Assembly: GCF_027947595.1 (NCBI RefSeq)
Contig: NZ_CP116257.1
Coordinates: 62,001 to 126,000, forward strand
Direction: 5' to 3'
DNA: 64,000 nucleotides
DNA from: Streptomyces lienomycini
GTDB lineage: Bacteria > Actinomycetota > Actinomycetes > Streptomycetales > Streptomycetaceae
Both the position numbers and the translations under genes were made by a program. Under the pieces are notes generated by a model. That model did no database searches and was not told the DNA's origin. It was given only the letters and a program-made list of their open reading frames with translations. Of the stretch, positions 29,893 to 38,803 are shown one piece after another. Within the stretch, counting starts at the first letter, position 1, and every line of letters begins with the position of its first letter.

Positions 29893-31988
29893 AGCTCGTA
29901 CCAGATGCTCTTGCCCTCGCCGCGCGGCGCGACGCCCCACGCGTCGGCGAGCATCTCGATCAGCATCAGTCCGCGTCCGGAGGACGCCATCTCCCCCGGT
30001 CGGCGCTTGTGCGGCAGGTCGTCGCCGTTGTCGGTGACCTCCACCCGGATCCGCCGTTCGCCGGGCTGCCCGGAGACCTCGGCGACCAGCAGGGCGTCGG
30101 TGTCGGTGTGGACCAGGACGTTGGTCAGCATCTCCGAGAGCAGCAGCACCGCCGAGTCCCGCTGGTCCTCGCCCGGCCAGTCGTGCAGCAGGTCCCGCAG
30201 GTGCCGGCGGGCGGTGGCGATCCGGGCCGGCTCCGCCTGGGCGACGGTCAGCATGGTGCGGCGCACCGGCGCCCGGACCGCCGTGCTGTCGCCGCAGCCG
30301 CAGCCCTCGCCCTGCCGGCACAGCAGCAACAGGGCGATGTCGTCCTCCCGCCGGTCGGCCAGCGGCCCGGTGGTGTGGTGCGAGGAGGGCCCGTGCACGG
30401 CCTGGACCAGGGCGTCGGCCAGTTCCTCCAGGCTGCCGTCGTGCTCCTCCAGGATCACCCGCAGGCGGTGCCAGCCGGTCTGCAGGTCGTGGCCGCCGGT
30501 CTCGACCAGGCCGTCGGTGCACAGCATCAGGGTGTCCCCGGGCTCCAGGGCGAGCCGCGTGGTCGGGTAGTCGGAGTCCGGGTCGATGCCCAGCGGCAGC
30601 CCGCCCGCCGTGGCGAGGATCAGCGCCGTTCCGTCCGCCATGCGCACCACCGGGTCCAGGTGTCCGGCGCGGGCGCTCTCCATGGTGCCGGTGGCGGGGT
30701 CGACCTCGGCGTAGTAGCAGGTCGCGAAGCGCAGGTCGCCGGGGTCGTCCTCGGACTGGGTGAGGCCGTGGAAGAAGTGGGAGGCGCGGGAGAGCACCGC
30801 GTCGGGGCGGTGGCCCTCCGAGGCGTAGGCGCGCAGGGCGATGCGCAACTGGCCCATCAGCGCCGCCGCCCGCACGTCGTGTCCCTGGACGTCGCCGATG
30901 ACCAGGGCGAAGCGGCCCCCGGGCAGCGGGATCATGTCGTACCAGTCGCCGCCGACCTGGAGGCCGCCACCGGTGGGGACGTAGCGGGCGGCGATGTCCA
31001 TGCCGGGGATCTCCGGGCCGAGCGCGGGCAGCATGGTGCGCTGCAGCCCCTCGGTCAGCTCCCGCTGGTTCTCGGCGGCGCCCGCCCGGGACAGGGCCTG
31101 GGCCAGCATCCGCGCCACGGTGGTCAGCACGGAACGCTCGTCCGGCGTGAACGCGACCGGGTAGGCGAAGGCGGCGAGCCAGGCGCCCATGGTGCGGCCC
31201 GCCACGGTGAGCGGCAGGTAGGCCCAGGAGCGGCGGCCGAAGCGCTCGGCGAGCGGCCAGGTCATGGGGTAGCGGGACCGGTACTGCTGGGGGGAGGAGA
31301 GATAGACGGCACGGCCGGTGCGGGCCACCTCGGCGGCCGGGTAGTCGGTGCTGAGGGACATGTCCACGAACGGGTTGACCTCGTTCTCCGGCTGCCCGTG
31401 GTGGCCGATGACGGTGAGGCGGTCGCCCGAGACCCCGAAGACTGCGAGGCCGTCGGGGGAGAACCCCGGCATCGACAGCCCGGCCGCGACCCGCAGCACC
31501 TCCTCGGTGGACCGCGCCTCGGCCAGGGCCCGGCCGGCGTCCAGCAGGAACGCCTCCCGCGAGCGGCGCCAGTCGCCGGTGACCGCGCTGCGTCCGGCGG
31601 GGGTGCCCGGCCTCGGCTCGGTGACCTCCTGCAGGGTGCCGGTCAGCTCGTACGCCTTGCGCGCGGGGTCGAACGAGGGCTTGGAACGGCTGCGTACGAC
31701 CCGGACCACGTGGCCGTGCTCGTCCATGATCCGGATCCGGACCTCGGCGAGGGTGCCCTCGGCGACGGCGAGCTGGACCACGCCGGTGATCTCGTTCCAG
31801 TCCACCGGATGCAGCCGGGCCCGTACCTGGGCCTCGGTGAGGGTCGCCCGTTCGGCGGGCAGCCCGAGCAGGCGGGCGGCCTCCGCGTCCACCGTGACCT
31901 CTCCCTCGGCGGTGTCCCAGTGCCACAGACCGGTCGCGAGAGCGGCAAGGACGACTCCCACCTCGGGCAGGGGCTCACCAGTACGCAT
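29823..31988 (-). CDS. PAS-GAF-SpoIIE phosphatase-HATPase multidomain regulator
   Basis: A 721-aa cytoplasmic signalling protein. Order: PAS domain (about 1-125), GAF domain (about 145-300), PP2C/SpoIIE phosphatase (about 320-545, with [30 protein letters not shown]) and an RsbW-type anti-sigma ATPase (about 585-700, with [16 protein letters not shown] and [17 protein letters not shown]). It should dephosphorylate an STAS anti-sigma antagonist and may bind one through its own kinase-like domain. No sigma, STAS or RsbW partner gene is adjacent. ATG at 31988 is right behind a -10-like TAAAGT, so the mRNA may be leaderless. Confidence 0.92.
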   Translation of the reverse strand: MRTGEPLPEVGVVLAALATGLWHWDTAEGEVTVDAEAARLLGLPAERATLTEAQVRARLHPVDWNEITGVVQLAVAEGTLAEVRIRIMDEHGHVVRVVRSRSKPSFDPARKAYELTGTLQEVTEPRPGTPAGRSAVTGDWRRSREAFLLDAGRALAEARSTEEVLRVAAGLSMPGFSPDGLAVFGVSGDRLTVIGHHGQPENEVNPFVDMSLSTDYPAAEVARTGRAVYLSSPQQYRSRYPMTWPLAERFGRRSWAYLPLTVAGRTMGAWLAAFAYPVAFTPDERSVLTTVARMLAQALSRAGAAENQRELTEGLQRTMLPALGPEIPGMDIAARYVPTGGGLQVGGDWYDMIPLPGGRFALVIGDVQGHDVRAAALMGQLRIALRAYASEGHRPDAVLSRASHFFHGLTQSEDDPGDLRFATCYYAEVDPATGTMESARAGHLDPVVRMADGTALILATAGGLPLGIDPDSDYPTTRLALEPGDTLMLCTDGLVETGGHDLQTGWHRLRVILEEHDGSLEELADALVQAVHGPSSHHTTGPLADRREDDIALLLLCRQGEGCGCGDSTAVRAPVRRTMLTVAQAEPARIATARRHLRDLLHDWPGEDQRDSAVLLLSEMLTNVLVHTDTDALLVAEVSGQPGERRIRVEVTDNGDDLPHKRRPGEMASSGRGLMLIEMLADAWGVAPRGEGKSIWYELYESAAPEDGAGPSVDPEVLSAP

Positions 31989-31994
31989 TGCCCC

Positions 31995-32024
31995 ACTTTA
32001 AGAAGAGGTGATCGGACGCTGCCA
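31995..32024 (-). promoter_or_regulatory. Candidate leaderless promoter of the SpoIIE phosphatase
   Basis: On the reverse strand TGGCAG (32019-32024), 18 bases, TAAAGT (31995-32000), then GGGGCA directly before the ATG. Transcription would start at or near the A of the start codon. No ribosome site is present, consistent with a leaderless mRNA. Confidence 0.5.
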
Positions 32025-32094
32025 CCGGTCGCCCCGGCGGTCACGGCGAGTCAATGGGGAGGATGTCGGCTGTGGGCGCCCGGTACGCTGGGGT

Positions 32095-32110
32095 TGTTTC
32101 ACGTGAAACG
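32095..32110. other. parS site (ParB binding)
   Basis: TGTTTCACGTGAAACG contains the perfect 14-bp palindrome GTTTCACGTGAAAC (32096-32109), the Streptomyces parS core, and differs from the full consensus TGTTTCACGTGAAACA only at the last base. In Streptomyces these sites cluster around oriC, so the window is expected within a few hundred kb of the origin. No other copy was seen here. Confidence 0.93.
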
Positions 32111-32144
32111 CCATCCCCGATCCGCGAAGGCTGGACGAACGACG

Positions 32145-33908
32145 ATGCATCGGTACAGGTCCCACACCTGCGGCGAGCTCCGCTCCTCTGACGTCGGTAC
32201 CGACGTCCGACTGAGTGGCTGGCTGCACAATCGGCGCGACCTGGGCGGCATCCTCTTCATCGATCTGCGCGATCACCACGGCATCACGCAGCTCGTCGCC
32301 CGTCCGGGCACCGAGGCCTACGAGGCGCTGGACAAGCTGACCAAGGAGTCGACCGTTCGGGTCGACGGCCAGGTCGTCTCCCGGGGCGCCGAGAACATCA
32401 ACCCGGACCTGCCCACCGGCGAGATCGAGGTCGAGGTGGGCGAGGTCGAGCTGCTCGGCGCCGCCCAGCCGCTGCCCTTCACCATCAACGCCGAGGACGG
32501 CGTCAACGAGGAGCGGCGGCTGGAGTACCGCTTCCTGGACCTGCGCCGCGAGCGCATGCACCGCAACATCATGCTGCGCACGTCGGTCATCTCCTCGATC
32601 CGCAGCAAGATGGTGGCCCTCGGCTTCAACGAGATGGCGACGCCCATCCTCACCGCCACCTCCCCCGAGGGCGCCCGCGACTTCGTGGTCCCCTCCCGCC
32701 TGCACGCGGGCCGCTTCTACGCGCTGCCCCAGGCGCCGCAGCAGTTCAAGCAGCTGCTGATGATCTCCGGCTTCGACCGGTACTTCCAGATCGCGCCCTG
32801 CTTCCGCGACGAGGACGCCCGCGCCGACCGTTCGCCGGGCGAGTTCTACCAGCTCGACGTCGAGATGAGCTTCGTCGAGCAGGAGGACGTCTTCCAGCCG
32901 GTCGAGCGGCTGATGACGGAACTGTTCACGGAGTTCGGAGGCGGCCGCGAGGTCACGTCCCCCTTCCCGCGGATCCCGTTCCGCGAGGCGATGCTGAAGT
33001 ACGGCTCCGACAAGCCGGACCTGCGCGCCAAGCTGGAGCTCGTCGACATCACCGACGTCTTCGAGGGCTCGGAGTTCAAGGCCTTCGCCGGCAAGCACGT
33101 GCGCGCGCTGCCCGTCCCGGACGTCGCCGCCCAGCCCCGCAAGTTCTTCGACCAGCTCGGCGACTACGCGGTCTCGCAGGGCGCCAAGGGCCTGGCCTGG
33201 GTCCGCGTCGGCGAGGACGGCAAGCTGACCGGCCCGATCGCGAAGTTCCTCACCGAGGAGAACGTCGCGGAGCTGACCAAGCGGCTCGCCCTGGCCCCCG
33301 GCCACGCGGTGTTCTTCGGCGCGGGCGAGTTCGACGAGGTCTCGAAGATCATGGGCGCGGTGCGGGTCGAGGCCGCCCAGCGCGCCGGGCACTTCGAGGA
33401 GAACGTCTTCCGGTTCTGCTGGATCGTCGACTTCCCGATGTACGAGAAGGACGAGGAGACGGGGAAGATCGACTTCTCCCACAACCCCTTCTCGATGCCG
33501 CAGGGCGGCATGGACGCTCTGGAGAACCAGGACCCGCTGGACATCCTCGCCTGGCAGTACGACATCGTCTGCAACGGTGTCGAGCTGTCCTCCGGCGCGA
33601 TCCGGAACCACGAGCCCGAGATCATGATCAAGGCCTTCGAGATCGCGGGCTACGACGCGGAGACCGTCGAGCGCGAGTTCGCCGGCATGCTGCGCGCCCT
33701 CCGCTTCGGCGCCCCGCCCCACGGTGGCATCGCCCCCGGCGTCGACCGCATCGTGATGCTGCTGGCCGACGAGCCCAACATCCGCGAGACCATCGCCTTC
33801 CCGCTCAACGGCAATGCCCAGGACCTGATGATGGGCGCCCCGACCGAACTGGACGAGTCCCGGCTGAGGGAGCTGCACCTGACGGTGCGCAAGCCGCAGC
33901 CGAAGTAG
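32145..33908 (+). CDS. aspS: Aspartyl-tRNA synthetase
   Basis: Class IIb synthetase of 587 aa charging tRNA-Asp. An N-terminal OB-fold anticodon domain ([22 protein letters not shown]) precedes the catalytic domain with motif 2 ([22 protein letters not shown]), the bacterial GAD insertion and motif 3 ([15 protein letters not shown]). The bacterial long type fits actinomycetes, where it is often non-discriminating and works with GatCAB (known in the family; not tested here). A parS site lies about 35 bases upstream of the ATG. Confidence 0.97.
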   Translation: MHRYRSHTCGELRSSDVGTDVRLSGWLHNRRDLGGILFIDLRDHHGITQLVARPGTEAYEALDKLTKESTVRVDGQVVSRGAENINPDLPTGEIEVEVGEVELLGAAQPLPFTINAEDGVNEERRLEYRFLDLRRERMHRNIMLRTSVISSIRSKMVALGFNEMATPILTATSPEGARDFVVPSRLHAGRFYALPQAPQQFKQLLMISGFDRYFQIAPCFRDEDARADRSPGEFYQLDVEMSFVEQEDVFQPVERLMTELFTEFGGGREVTSPFPRIPFREAMLKYGSDKPDLRAKLELVDITDVFEGSEFKAFAGKHVRALPVPDVAAQPRKFFDQLGDYAVSQGAKGLAWVRVGEDGKLTGPIAKFLTEENVAELTKRLALAPGHAVFFGAGEFDEVSKIMGAVRVEAAQRAGHFEENVFRFCWIVDFPMYEKDEETGKIDFSHNPFSMPQGGMDALENQDPLDILAWQYDIVCNGVELSSGAIRNHEPEIMIKAFEIAGYDAETVEREFAGMLRALRFGAPPHGGIAPGVDRIVMLLADEPNIRETIAFPLNGNAQDLMMGAPTELDESRLRELHLTVRKPQPK

Positions 33909-33930
33909 CCTGCGGCCCCGGTACCGCAAC

Positions 33931-33967
33931 GAGGGGCTCGAAACCGCGGCACGGTTTCGAGCCCCTC
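33931..33967. terminator. Bidirectional hairpin terminator after aspS
   Basis: Perfect 16-bp stem GAGGGGCTCGAAACCG / CGGTTTCGAGCCCCTC with a CGGCA loop, between convergent aspS and the 83-aa gene. It also marks the left edge of the accessory-looking block. Confidence 0.88.
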
Positions 33968-34002
33968 GCCGTCATCACACCTGGTGAACGGGGGTTGAAG
34001 AC

Positions 34003-34254
34003 TTACTGGGTCCACCTCCTCGCGCACTCGTCCTTGTACGTCAGGAGCCAGCACTTGAAGCCGTAGCCCACGAGGTCGATCTCCGCGGAGGACAGGCCGG
34101 CACGGGCGCCGATGCCTGAGAACTTCTCCCGGAACGCCGAATTGGCGCTGTCCACGGGGAGCCCGGCGATCGCCACCCTTTTGATCAGATCAATGCAGAC
34201 TTCCCAGAGCTCCGCCTCGAATTCAGGTGCCAGCTCCACGGCGTACTTCTTCAT
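34003..34254 (-). CDS. Hypothetical protein, 83 aa, end of a three-gene module
   Basis: A small soluble protein starting MKKYAVELAPEFEAELWEVC and ending KCWLLTYKDECARRWTQ. It is helical, with no signal peptide or known motif. ATG follows GAGAGGGG, a good ribosome site. It is downstream of two coupled genes on the same strand (116-bp gap) and may be the last gene of that operon. Not recognised; size and position would suit a small toxin, antitoxin or immunity protein, but nothing proves it. Confidence 0.6.
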   Translation of the reverse strand: MKKYAVELAPEFEAELWEVCIDLIKRVAIAGLPVDSANSAFREKFSGIGARAGLSSAEIDLVGYGFKCWLLTYKDECARRWTQ

Positions 34255-34370
34255 GACTGCCCCTCTCATGCGGTGCTGTGACCACGAGTGCGTTCCTCCA
34301 CACGGCGGCCTGGTGGCGTGCGGGGCTCGACGAGGTTCGCGGCGCGGACGGAGTAGGGCTGACGCTCTGG

Positions 34371-35306
34371 TCAGGGCTCGAGCGGCAGCGAGGGCTGTTC
34401 CGCCGCCGGTCCCAGGTACGTGTACTCCGTCGACCGGGCGATGCCTACCGAGTCCAGGCACTGACGGAAGCGGACCCGGAAATGGATGTTGTCTCCGAGG
34501 CCGGGGCGCATACGGAGCAGTTCCTCGGGCTCGTCGAAGTGGACGTCGTAGGCCGGCGCGTTCCTGGACGTGCCCGTCTTGACCTTCACCCAGCCGCTTT
34601 CGCGAAGCTCCGTGATACGGCCGGAGATGATCATCTCCTGGTCGCGGGGTCGTGACGGTTCGCGAAGCCGCTGCACATAACGCCTGCCACGTCCGGTGAG
34701 ACGCGCCCTGCGCATGTCCCCCTCGGCGCCGTACCAGGTCACCCCCAGGTCGAGCTCGTACTTGCCCAGAGCCCGGGCCAGGGTGTCCACCGCGTCGAAG
34801 AGGCGCGACCACTCCCGGACGTCCTGCTCGGCCTCCAGCGCGGCGAGCAGATGGGTGAGCGTACGCATGCCGGTGCTCGTGGCGGAGGTGACGGGGGCCT
34901 CCATGGCTGAAGGCTCTGCGGGGAGGGCAGTAGCCACGGGACGGGCATGTACCACGGTGCTGCCGGCCGAGATGCCGGTGAGCTCCAGCTGTACGGGAGT
35001 GCCCGCGGCGACGGAGATCGCGTTCTCCACCGGGTCCAGCAGAGCGTCACCCCACTGGAAACGCAGAGCGCCCCTCTCGGCGTCGGGACCGGTCAGACGG
35101 AGCCGCAGTTCCTCGTCGAGACGCGCGTCCGGCTCGTATGCACGCACCGCCGCGAGGCGGTTCGCGCGGTGTTCCGCCTCGATCTCCTCGTCGTCCCGTT
35201 CCTCGGTGCCCATCTCTTCGAGGAGGCGCGCGGCGGTCTCGGCGGCTCCCGGATTGTTCCGGAGCAACGCACGCCTGCGCTCTCGCCAGCTGTCGCCGGT
35301 GGTCAC
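34371..35306 (-). CDS. Unknown 311-aa protein coupled to a nucleotidyltransferase-like gene
   Basis: Starts with GTG behind GGAGGTG and overlaps the stop of the upstream gene (GTGA). The N-terminus is charged and helical (ERRRALLRNNPGAAETAARL). The middle (PVENAISVAAGTPVQLELTG) has beta character and is followed by a Leu-rich helical part (MRTLTHLLAALEAEQDVREW). The C-terminal 80 residues (ISGRITELRESGWVKVKTGT to RSTEYTYLGP) look like an OB/SH3-type beta barrel. The family is not recognised. Tight coupling indicates it acts with the DUF6932-like protein. Confidence 0.7.
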   Translation of the reverse strand: MTTGDSWRERRRALLRNNPGAAETAARLLEEMGTEERDDEEIEAEHRANRLAAVRAYEPDARLDEELRLRLTGPDAERGALRFQWGDALLDPVENAISVAAGTPVQLELTGISAGSTVVHARPVATALPAEPSAMEAPVTSATSTGMRTLTHLLAALEAEQDVREWSRLFDAVDTLARALGKYELDLGVTWYGAEGDMRRARLTGRGRRYVQRLREPSRPRDQEMIISGRITELRESGWVKVKTGTSRNAPAYDVHFDEPEELLRMRPGLGDNIHFRVRFRQCLDSVGIARSTEYTYLGPAAEQPSLPLEP

Positions 35307-35833
35307 AGTCGCACCTCCAGGTATCCGCGTGCCGGGGCGGCACTTTCGTGGGACGGGGAACGGTCCGTGTGTCCGGGCAGACGGCAGCGCTGCCACCAGT
35401 CGTCCCACACGCCCCGGCCGACGGGCCGGTACCCGACTCTGACCGGTGAGACGCCGAACTTGCGCAGCATGTGGGCCCGGCTCTGGAAAGCGGTGGTCAA
35501 CCATTTGGAGCCGGGCCTGCCGCGAACGGCGCGCTCGGCGCCCACGTCGATCAGGAGCGTCGCGTCGATGTTCCGCGGATCGGTCTTCGCGCTCACGAAG
35601 CTGCCACCGAGCCACAGCCTGTGGATGAGCGTGCGCCCGTCCAGGGCGTCCGCGTACGAGTCCTCCAACGCGAAGAACGGCTCCAAATACTTGTTCAGTC
35701 CGTCCCACAGCGCCCAGCGTGTGTCGGAGCCAAGGAACTCCGGCGCGAGGACCAGCATGTCCTCCGCCTCGCCGACGGAGAGGGAGTAGCGGCCCAGGGG
35801 AAGGAATCCGTTCGCGGCGAAGGAAGGCAGCAC
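35303..35833 (-). CDS. DUF6932-like predicted nucleotidyltransferase
   Basis: A 176-aa protein. FLPLGRYSLSVGEAEDMLV, then RWALWDGLNKYLEPFF and HRLWLGGSFVSAKTDPRNIDATLLIDV resemble the DUF6932 family, whose GGSFVT..K..P.DID core is a minimal nucleotidyltransferase signature; here the acidic pair is reduced to NID-A-T, so one catalytic acidic residue may be missing. The GTG start follows AAGGA. First gene of the coupled pair. Related minimal nucleotidyltransferases occur in toxin-antitoxin and defence modules, so such a role is possible. Confidence 0.6.
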   Translation of the reverse strand: MLPSFAANGFLPLGRYSLSVGEAEDMLVLAPEFLGSDTRWALWDGLNKYLEPFFALEDSYADALDGRTLIHRLWLGGSFVSAKTDPRNIDATLLIDVGAERAVRGRPGSKWLTTAFQSRAHMLRKFGVSPVRVGYRPVGRGVWDDWWQRCRLPGHTDRSPSHESAAPARGYLEVRL

Positions 35834-35900
35834 ATGAAGTCCTTGTCGGGTACAGATGGGTGCTGGGGCGGCACGGGGCGCGATGGTTCGTCGGCACGGC

Positions 35901-36812
35901 TCATCCTGTCGTGCGCATCTCCTCTACGTCAGGACTTCCGGGCACTCGGTCGGCCACCGCTCGGCACTCACGGCACCTGCCCGGTTGAGGGGCCCGGAAG
36001 GCGCGGTCGCAGTCGTCGCAGGTCTGGAGGGGATGCCGGGGCTCGGGGGCGGCTGACGGGACCGGGGGCCGGAACGGCGGCGGTGGCGGCAGCTGGGCGG
36101 TCAGGCGGTGGGCGAGGAAGGCGGCGGGCCGGATCAGGGGCTCGTGCGGCAGGTTCTCGGTCAGGGCGTGGCGTACGGCGGTGGGGGTGACCTCGCGTTC
36201 CAGCCAGGCGGCGACGCCCGGGGCGAGGTGCTCGGCGTCGGTGGCGGAGAGGAGGAGCCGCGGGTCGCGGCGGCGCAGGCCCGTGAGGACGTCGACGGCC
36301 GCCTGGAGGAGCGCGGGTGCGGTGCACGACGGATGGGGCACGGCGGGGAGGCGCTTGCGTGGCGGCTTCTCCTGGGGCGCGCGCCGGGCGGCGGGGCGGG
36401 ATGCCGTCTCCCGTGCGCTGCCGTTGCCGCTGTGTCCGGGCCTGTTGCGGGAGACCGTCCTGGTGACGATCCGGCCGGTGGACGTGCGGGTACACGTGCG
36501 TTGCAGGTAGCCGTGCTTCTCCAGCTCGCGCAGCCCGGCCGCGATGCGGGTGGGGCCCTCCGGAAAGCGGGCGGCGAGGGTCTTGATGTCGACGGAGGTG
36601 CCCTGGCGCACGGACTGGATGTAGCAGGAGAGTCCGATGGCCAGCAGGGACAGCTCCTTGTGCTGGACGAGGTGGTTGCCGACCACCGTGAAGCTCTCGG
36701 TGTGGCGGACGTTGTCGTGGACGACGCCCGCGAGCGGCTGCTCGTGGGGGTGGTCTACGTCCACGGTTCCGGACGTGGCGGGGGTGGGCGCGTTAGGGTG
36801 CTGGGCAGCCAT
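35901..36812 (-). CDS. Winged-helix DNA-binding protein with C-terminal zinc ribbon
   Basis: A 303-aa protein of a type common in Streptomyces accessory loci. The N-terminal half has a helix-turn-helix: FTVVGNHLVQHKELSLLAIG, then VDIKTLAARFPEGPTRIAAG and LRELEKHGYLQRT. A basic Arg/Pro linker follows, then a helical region, and a zinc ribbon with the pattern CDDC-x11-CREC near the C-terminus. It resembles replication-initiator-like or plasmid regulators. A perfect ACTGGT/ACCAGT dyad lies 115 bp upstream. Function unknown. Confidence 0.75.
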   Translation of the reverse strand: MAAQHPNAPTPATSGTVDVDHPHEQPLAGVVHDNVRHTESFTVVGNHLVQHKELSLLAIGLSCYIQSVRQGTSVDIKTLAARFPEGPTRIAAGLRELEKHGYLQRTCTRTSTGRIVTRTVSRNRPGHSGNGSARETASRPAARRAPQEKPPRKRLPAVPHPSCTAPALLQAAVDVLTGLRRRDPRLLLSATDAEHLAPGVAAWLEREVTPTAVRHALTENLPHEPLIRPAAFLAHRLTAQLPPPPPFRPPVPSAAPEPRHPLQTCDDCDRAFRAPQPGRCRECRAVADRVPGSPDVEEMRTTG

Positions 36813-36926
36813 CGGGAAGAGGTCCTCTGTCTTCCTTGGTGGTCAGGCCCTCGCAGTGGGATGCCATTCCCGGCGAGGGCCGTCGCATGTCTGGTGGTGG
36901 TGTCGCCGCTGAGCGTAGGGCAGACA

Positions 36927-36944
36927 ACTGGTCCCGAAACCAGT
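36927..36944. promoter_or_regulatory. Perfect dyad upstream of the winged-helix gene
   Basis: ACTGGT-CCCGAA-ACCAGT, six-base perfect arms, in a relatively AT-rich gap between the ATPase stop and the winged-helix gene. On the reverse strand it overlaps TTGACT, a fair -35 hexamer, so a bound repressor would block the promoter. Confidence 0.5.
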
Positions 36945-36957
36945 CAAGATGGCATAT

Positions 36958-37602
36958 TCACTCGCGAGAGTGACCGCGTCCGGCGGGAGGGAGGGGTGGG
37001 GCTTGGTGGGGTGCTTTCTCCTCAGTCAGTGGTTCATAGGAGGCGCAGGTGCGACCGGAACCCGCCCCGTCACGTTCCGGCACTTTCTGTGCCGGGAGGG
37101 CGAGTTCGGCCCAGACCGTTTTGCGGGGCGGCAGGCCGGGGGTCACGCCCCAGCGGTCGGCGAGGGCCGCCACGAGGGCCAGACCGCGGCCGGACTCGTC
37201 GTCGGGGCCGGTGGGGCGCGGGTGCGGCAGCCGGTCACCGCGCGTGTCCGTGACCTTGATGCGGAGGGTGTCGCCGACCACGTAGAGCAGGAGCTGGAAG
37301 TTCCGGCCCGGGACGCGTCCGTGGGTGGCGGCGTTGTTCGCCAGCTCGGCCACGATGTGCGCCGCCGGGTCCAGCGGCAATTCCCAGGTGCGCAGTTGTT
37401 TGGTAGCCAGTAGGCGGGCGAGGCGGGCACCCCGGGGCGTGGGGGACAGCAGGAGGCCGAAGTTGCGGACGTGTCCGCCGGGTTGGGTCAGTTTCTGATT
37501 CACGTCACTCAGCGTGGCCGCGACTGCGTACCGTGAAGCGTGATAACGCCGTTGCGTACGGTCACTGTCTGACGGTTGTCCGGTGGTGTCCGGGCTTGTC
37601 AC
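36958..37602 (-). CDS. ATP-binding protein (RsbW/SpoIIAB-like HATPase)
   Basis: A single HATPase_c domain protein of up to 214 aa. The N box is AAHIVAELANNAATHGRVPG, G1 is VTDTRGDRLPHPRP and the G2 motif is DESGRGLALVAALAD. Such stand-alone ATPases are very abundant in Streptomyces and often sit beside XRE/DUF397 pairs, as here (divergent at 37662). They may act as anti-sigma kinases. The true start is uncertain: the first 35 codons lack a ribosome site, and a GTG for VNQKLTQPGG near 37504 is an alternative. Confidence 0.85.
   Translation of the reverse strand: MTSPDTTGQPSDSDRTQRRYHASRYAVAATLSDVNQKLTQPGGHVRNFGLLLSPTPRGARLARLLATKQLRTWELPLDPAAHIVAELANNAATHGRVPGRNFQLLLYVVGDTLRIKVTDTRGDRLPHPRPTGPDDESGRGLALVAALADRWGVTPGLPPRKTVWAELALPAQKVPERDGAGSGRTCASYEPLTEEKAPHQAPPLPPAGRGHSRE
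37525..37564. promoter_or_regulatory. Direct repeats between ATPase and XRE genes
   Basis: TGCGTACCGTGA (37525-37536) and TGCGTACGGTCA (37553-37564), 28 bp apart, flank TGATAACG. They lie in the likely divergent control region and could bind the XRE regulator. If the ATPase really starts at 37602 they would be inside it. Confidence 0.4.
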
Positions 37603-37661
37603 GGCGGTGCGTGCGGGTAGGGCGTGACTGGCACGAGGCGGTACGACGGAGGGGCGCGCGC

Positions 37662-38537
37662 ATGTCGGTGGACGGTGAGGTTCGGCAGCTCAGGACCGAG
37701 GCTGACGAGCCGGGGTGGGAGGTGGACCCGGACGACGAGTGGGGCGTGGCTGTGGTCGCCACCGTGGGACGGCAGTTGAAGCTGCGCCGGGAGGCCGTGG
37801 GCATGCGGGTCGGCGAGTTCGGCCAGGCCGTGGGGTATGGCGAAGATCTCGTCTACAAGATCGAGGGCGGGAAGCGGATCCCCCGACCGGAGTATCTGGA
37901 CATGGCCGACGAGGTGTTGGGCGCGGGTGGGCTGCTCGCCGCGATGAAGGAGGACGTGGCGAAGGTCCGGTATCCGAAGAGGGTGCGGGAGATCGCCAAG
38001 TTGGAGGCGCAGGCGGTCGAGGCGGGGCTGTACAGCAACCACAACATCCACGGACTGTTGCAGATTGAGGAGCACATGCGGTCGCTCTTCGGTGCGTGGC
38101 TGCCTGCCTACTCGGACGAGGAGACGGAGCGCATGGTGGCCGCACGCATGGCTCGTCGTTCCCTCTTCGAGAGGTCACCCGCGCCGACGCTCAGCTTCGT
38201 CCAGGAAGAGGTGACGCTTCGGCGCCCGGTCGGGGGCAGAATGGTGTGGCGTCGGCAGCTTGAACATCTGCTGGAGCTGGGTGAGTTGCGGAACGTGTCG
38301 ATCCAAGTGATGCCGACAGACGTTGAGGATCACTTCGGTACGGGCGGGCTGATCGAGGTGTTGAAGTTTCCGGACGGCGCGTCGGTCGGTCGCTCCGAAG
38401 GGGCATTCAACGGGCGACCGGTAACCGATCCGAAGCAGATCCGCATCCTTGACCTGCGCTATAGCATGATCCGGGCACAGGCGCTCACGCCCCGAGAGTC
38501 GCGGGCGTTCATCGAGCAGATGCTTGGAGAAACATGA
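37662..38537 (+). CDS. XRE-family regulator with DUF5753 domain
   Basis: A 291-aa protein. The N-terminal HTH is LKLRREAVGMRVGEFGQAVG and GEDLVYKIEGGKRIPR; the rest is the DUF5753 effector-like domain (EAQAVEAGLYSNHNIHGLLQ, RMARRSLFERSPAPTLSFVQEE, NVSIQVMPTD). These regulators pair with DUF397 proteins in Streptomyces (as in the BldB/WhiJ-AbaA type systems) and affect development. ATG follows GACGGAGGGG. Its stop overlaps the DUF397 start by ATGA. Confidence 0.92.
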   Translation: MSVDGEVRQLRTEADEPGWEVDPDDEWGVAVVATVGRQLKLRREAVGMRVGEFGQAVGYGEDLVYKIEGGKRIPRPEYLDMADEVLGAGGLLAAMKEDVAKVRYPKRVREIAKLEAQAVEAGLYSNHNIHGLLQIEEHMRSLFGAWLPAYSDEETERMVAARMARRSLFERSPAPTLSFVQEEVTLRRPVGGRMVWRRQLEHLLELGELRNVSIQVMPTDVEDHFGTGGLIEVLKFPDGASVGRSEGAFNGRPVTDPKQIRILDLRYSMIRAQALTPRESRAFIEQMLGET

Positions 38538-38746
38538 GCGGCACACCCTCCACCAGGGACGACTCCGCGCTGGTGTGGTTCAGGAGCAGCTACAGCAGCA
38601 GCGGCGACGGAAACGACTGCGTCGAGGTGGCGACCACCCCCGGCACCGTCCACGTCCGCGACTCCAAGTACCGCGACGCGAGCCCCCGCCTCGCGGTGGC
38701 GCCGGAGGTGTGGGCGGACCTTGTGACGTACGCGTCCGGAAGCTGA
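38534..38746 (+). CDS. DUF397 domain protein
   Basis: A 70-aa protein: VWFRSSYSSSGDGNDCVEVA, then VHVRDSKYRD and a final helix APEVWADLVTYA, the full DUF397 consensus. Translationally coupled to the XRE/DUF5753 gene. In WhiJ-like pairs the small protein modulates DNA binding by the XRE partner (family knowledge), sometimes behaving like a toxin-antitoxin pair. Confidence 0.92.
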   Translation: MSGTPSTRDDSALVWFRSSYSSSGDGNDCVEVATTPGTVHVRDSKYRDASPRLAVAPEVWADLVTYASGS

Positions 38747-38803
38747 CTTCTCAACTGCGCATCCCCTGGGTTCGGTTGTCACCGGGCACGGGGCGCGTTG
38801 TAG

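Noticed and set aside
28618..31926. Very long reverse-strand open frame (over 1000 codons) across the transporter and phosphatase genes
   Set aside because: It is Arg/Gly/Pro/His-rich, has poor third-position GC bias and is antisense or out of frame to clearly recognisable genes; high GC removes stop codons by chance.
35303..35833. Calling the first gene of the 34-36 kb module a proven nucleotidyltransferase
   Set aside because: The GGSFVS...DPRNID pattern is suggestive, but the second catalytic acidic residue is not clear, so only a predicted, possibly inactive, member is claimed.
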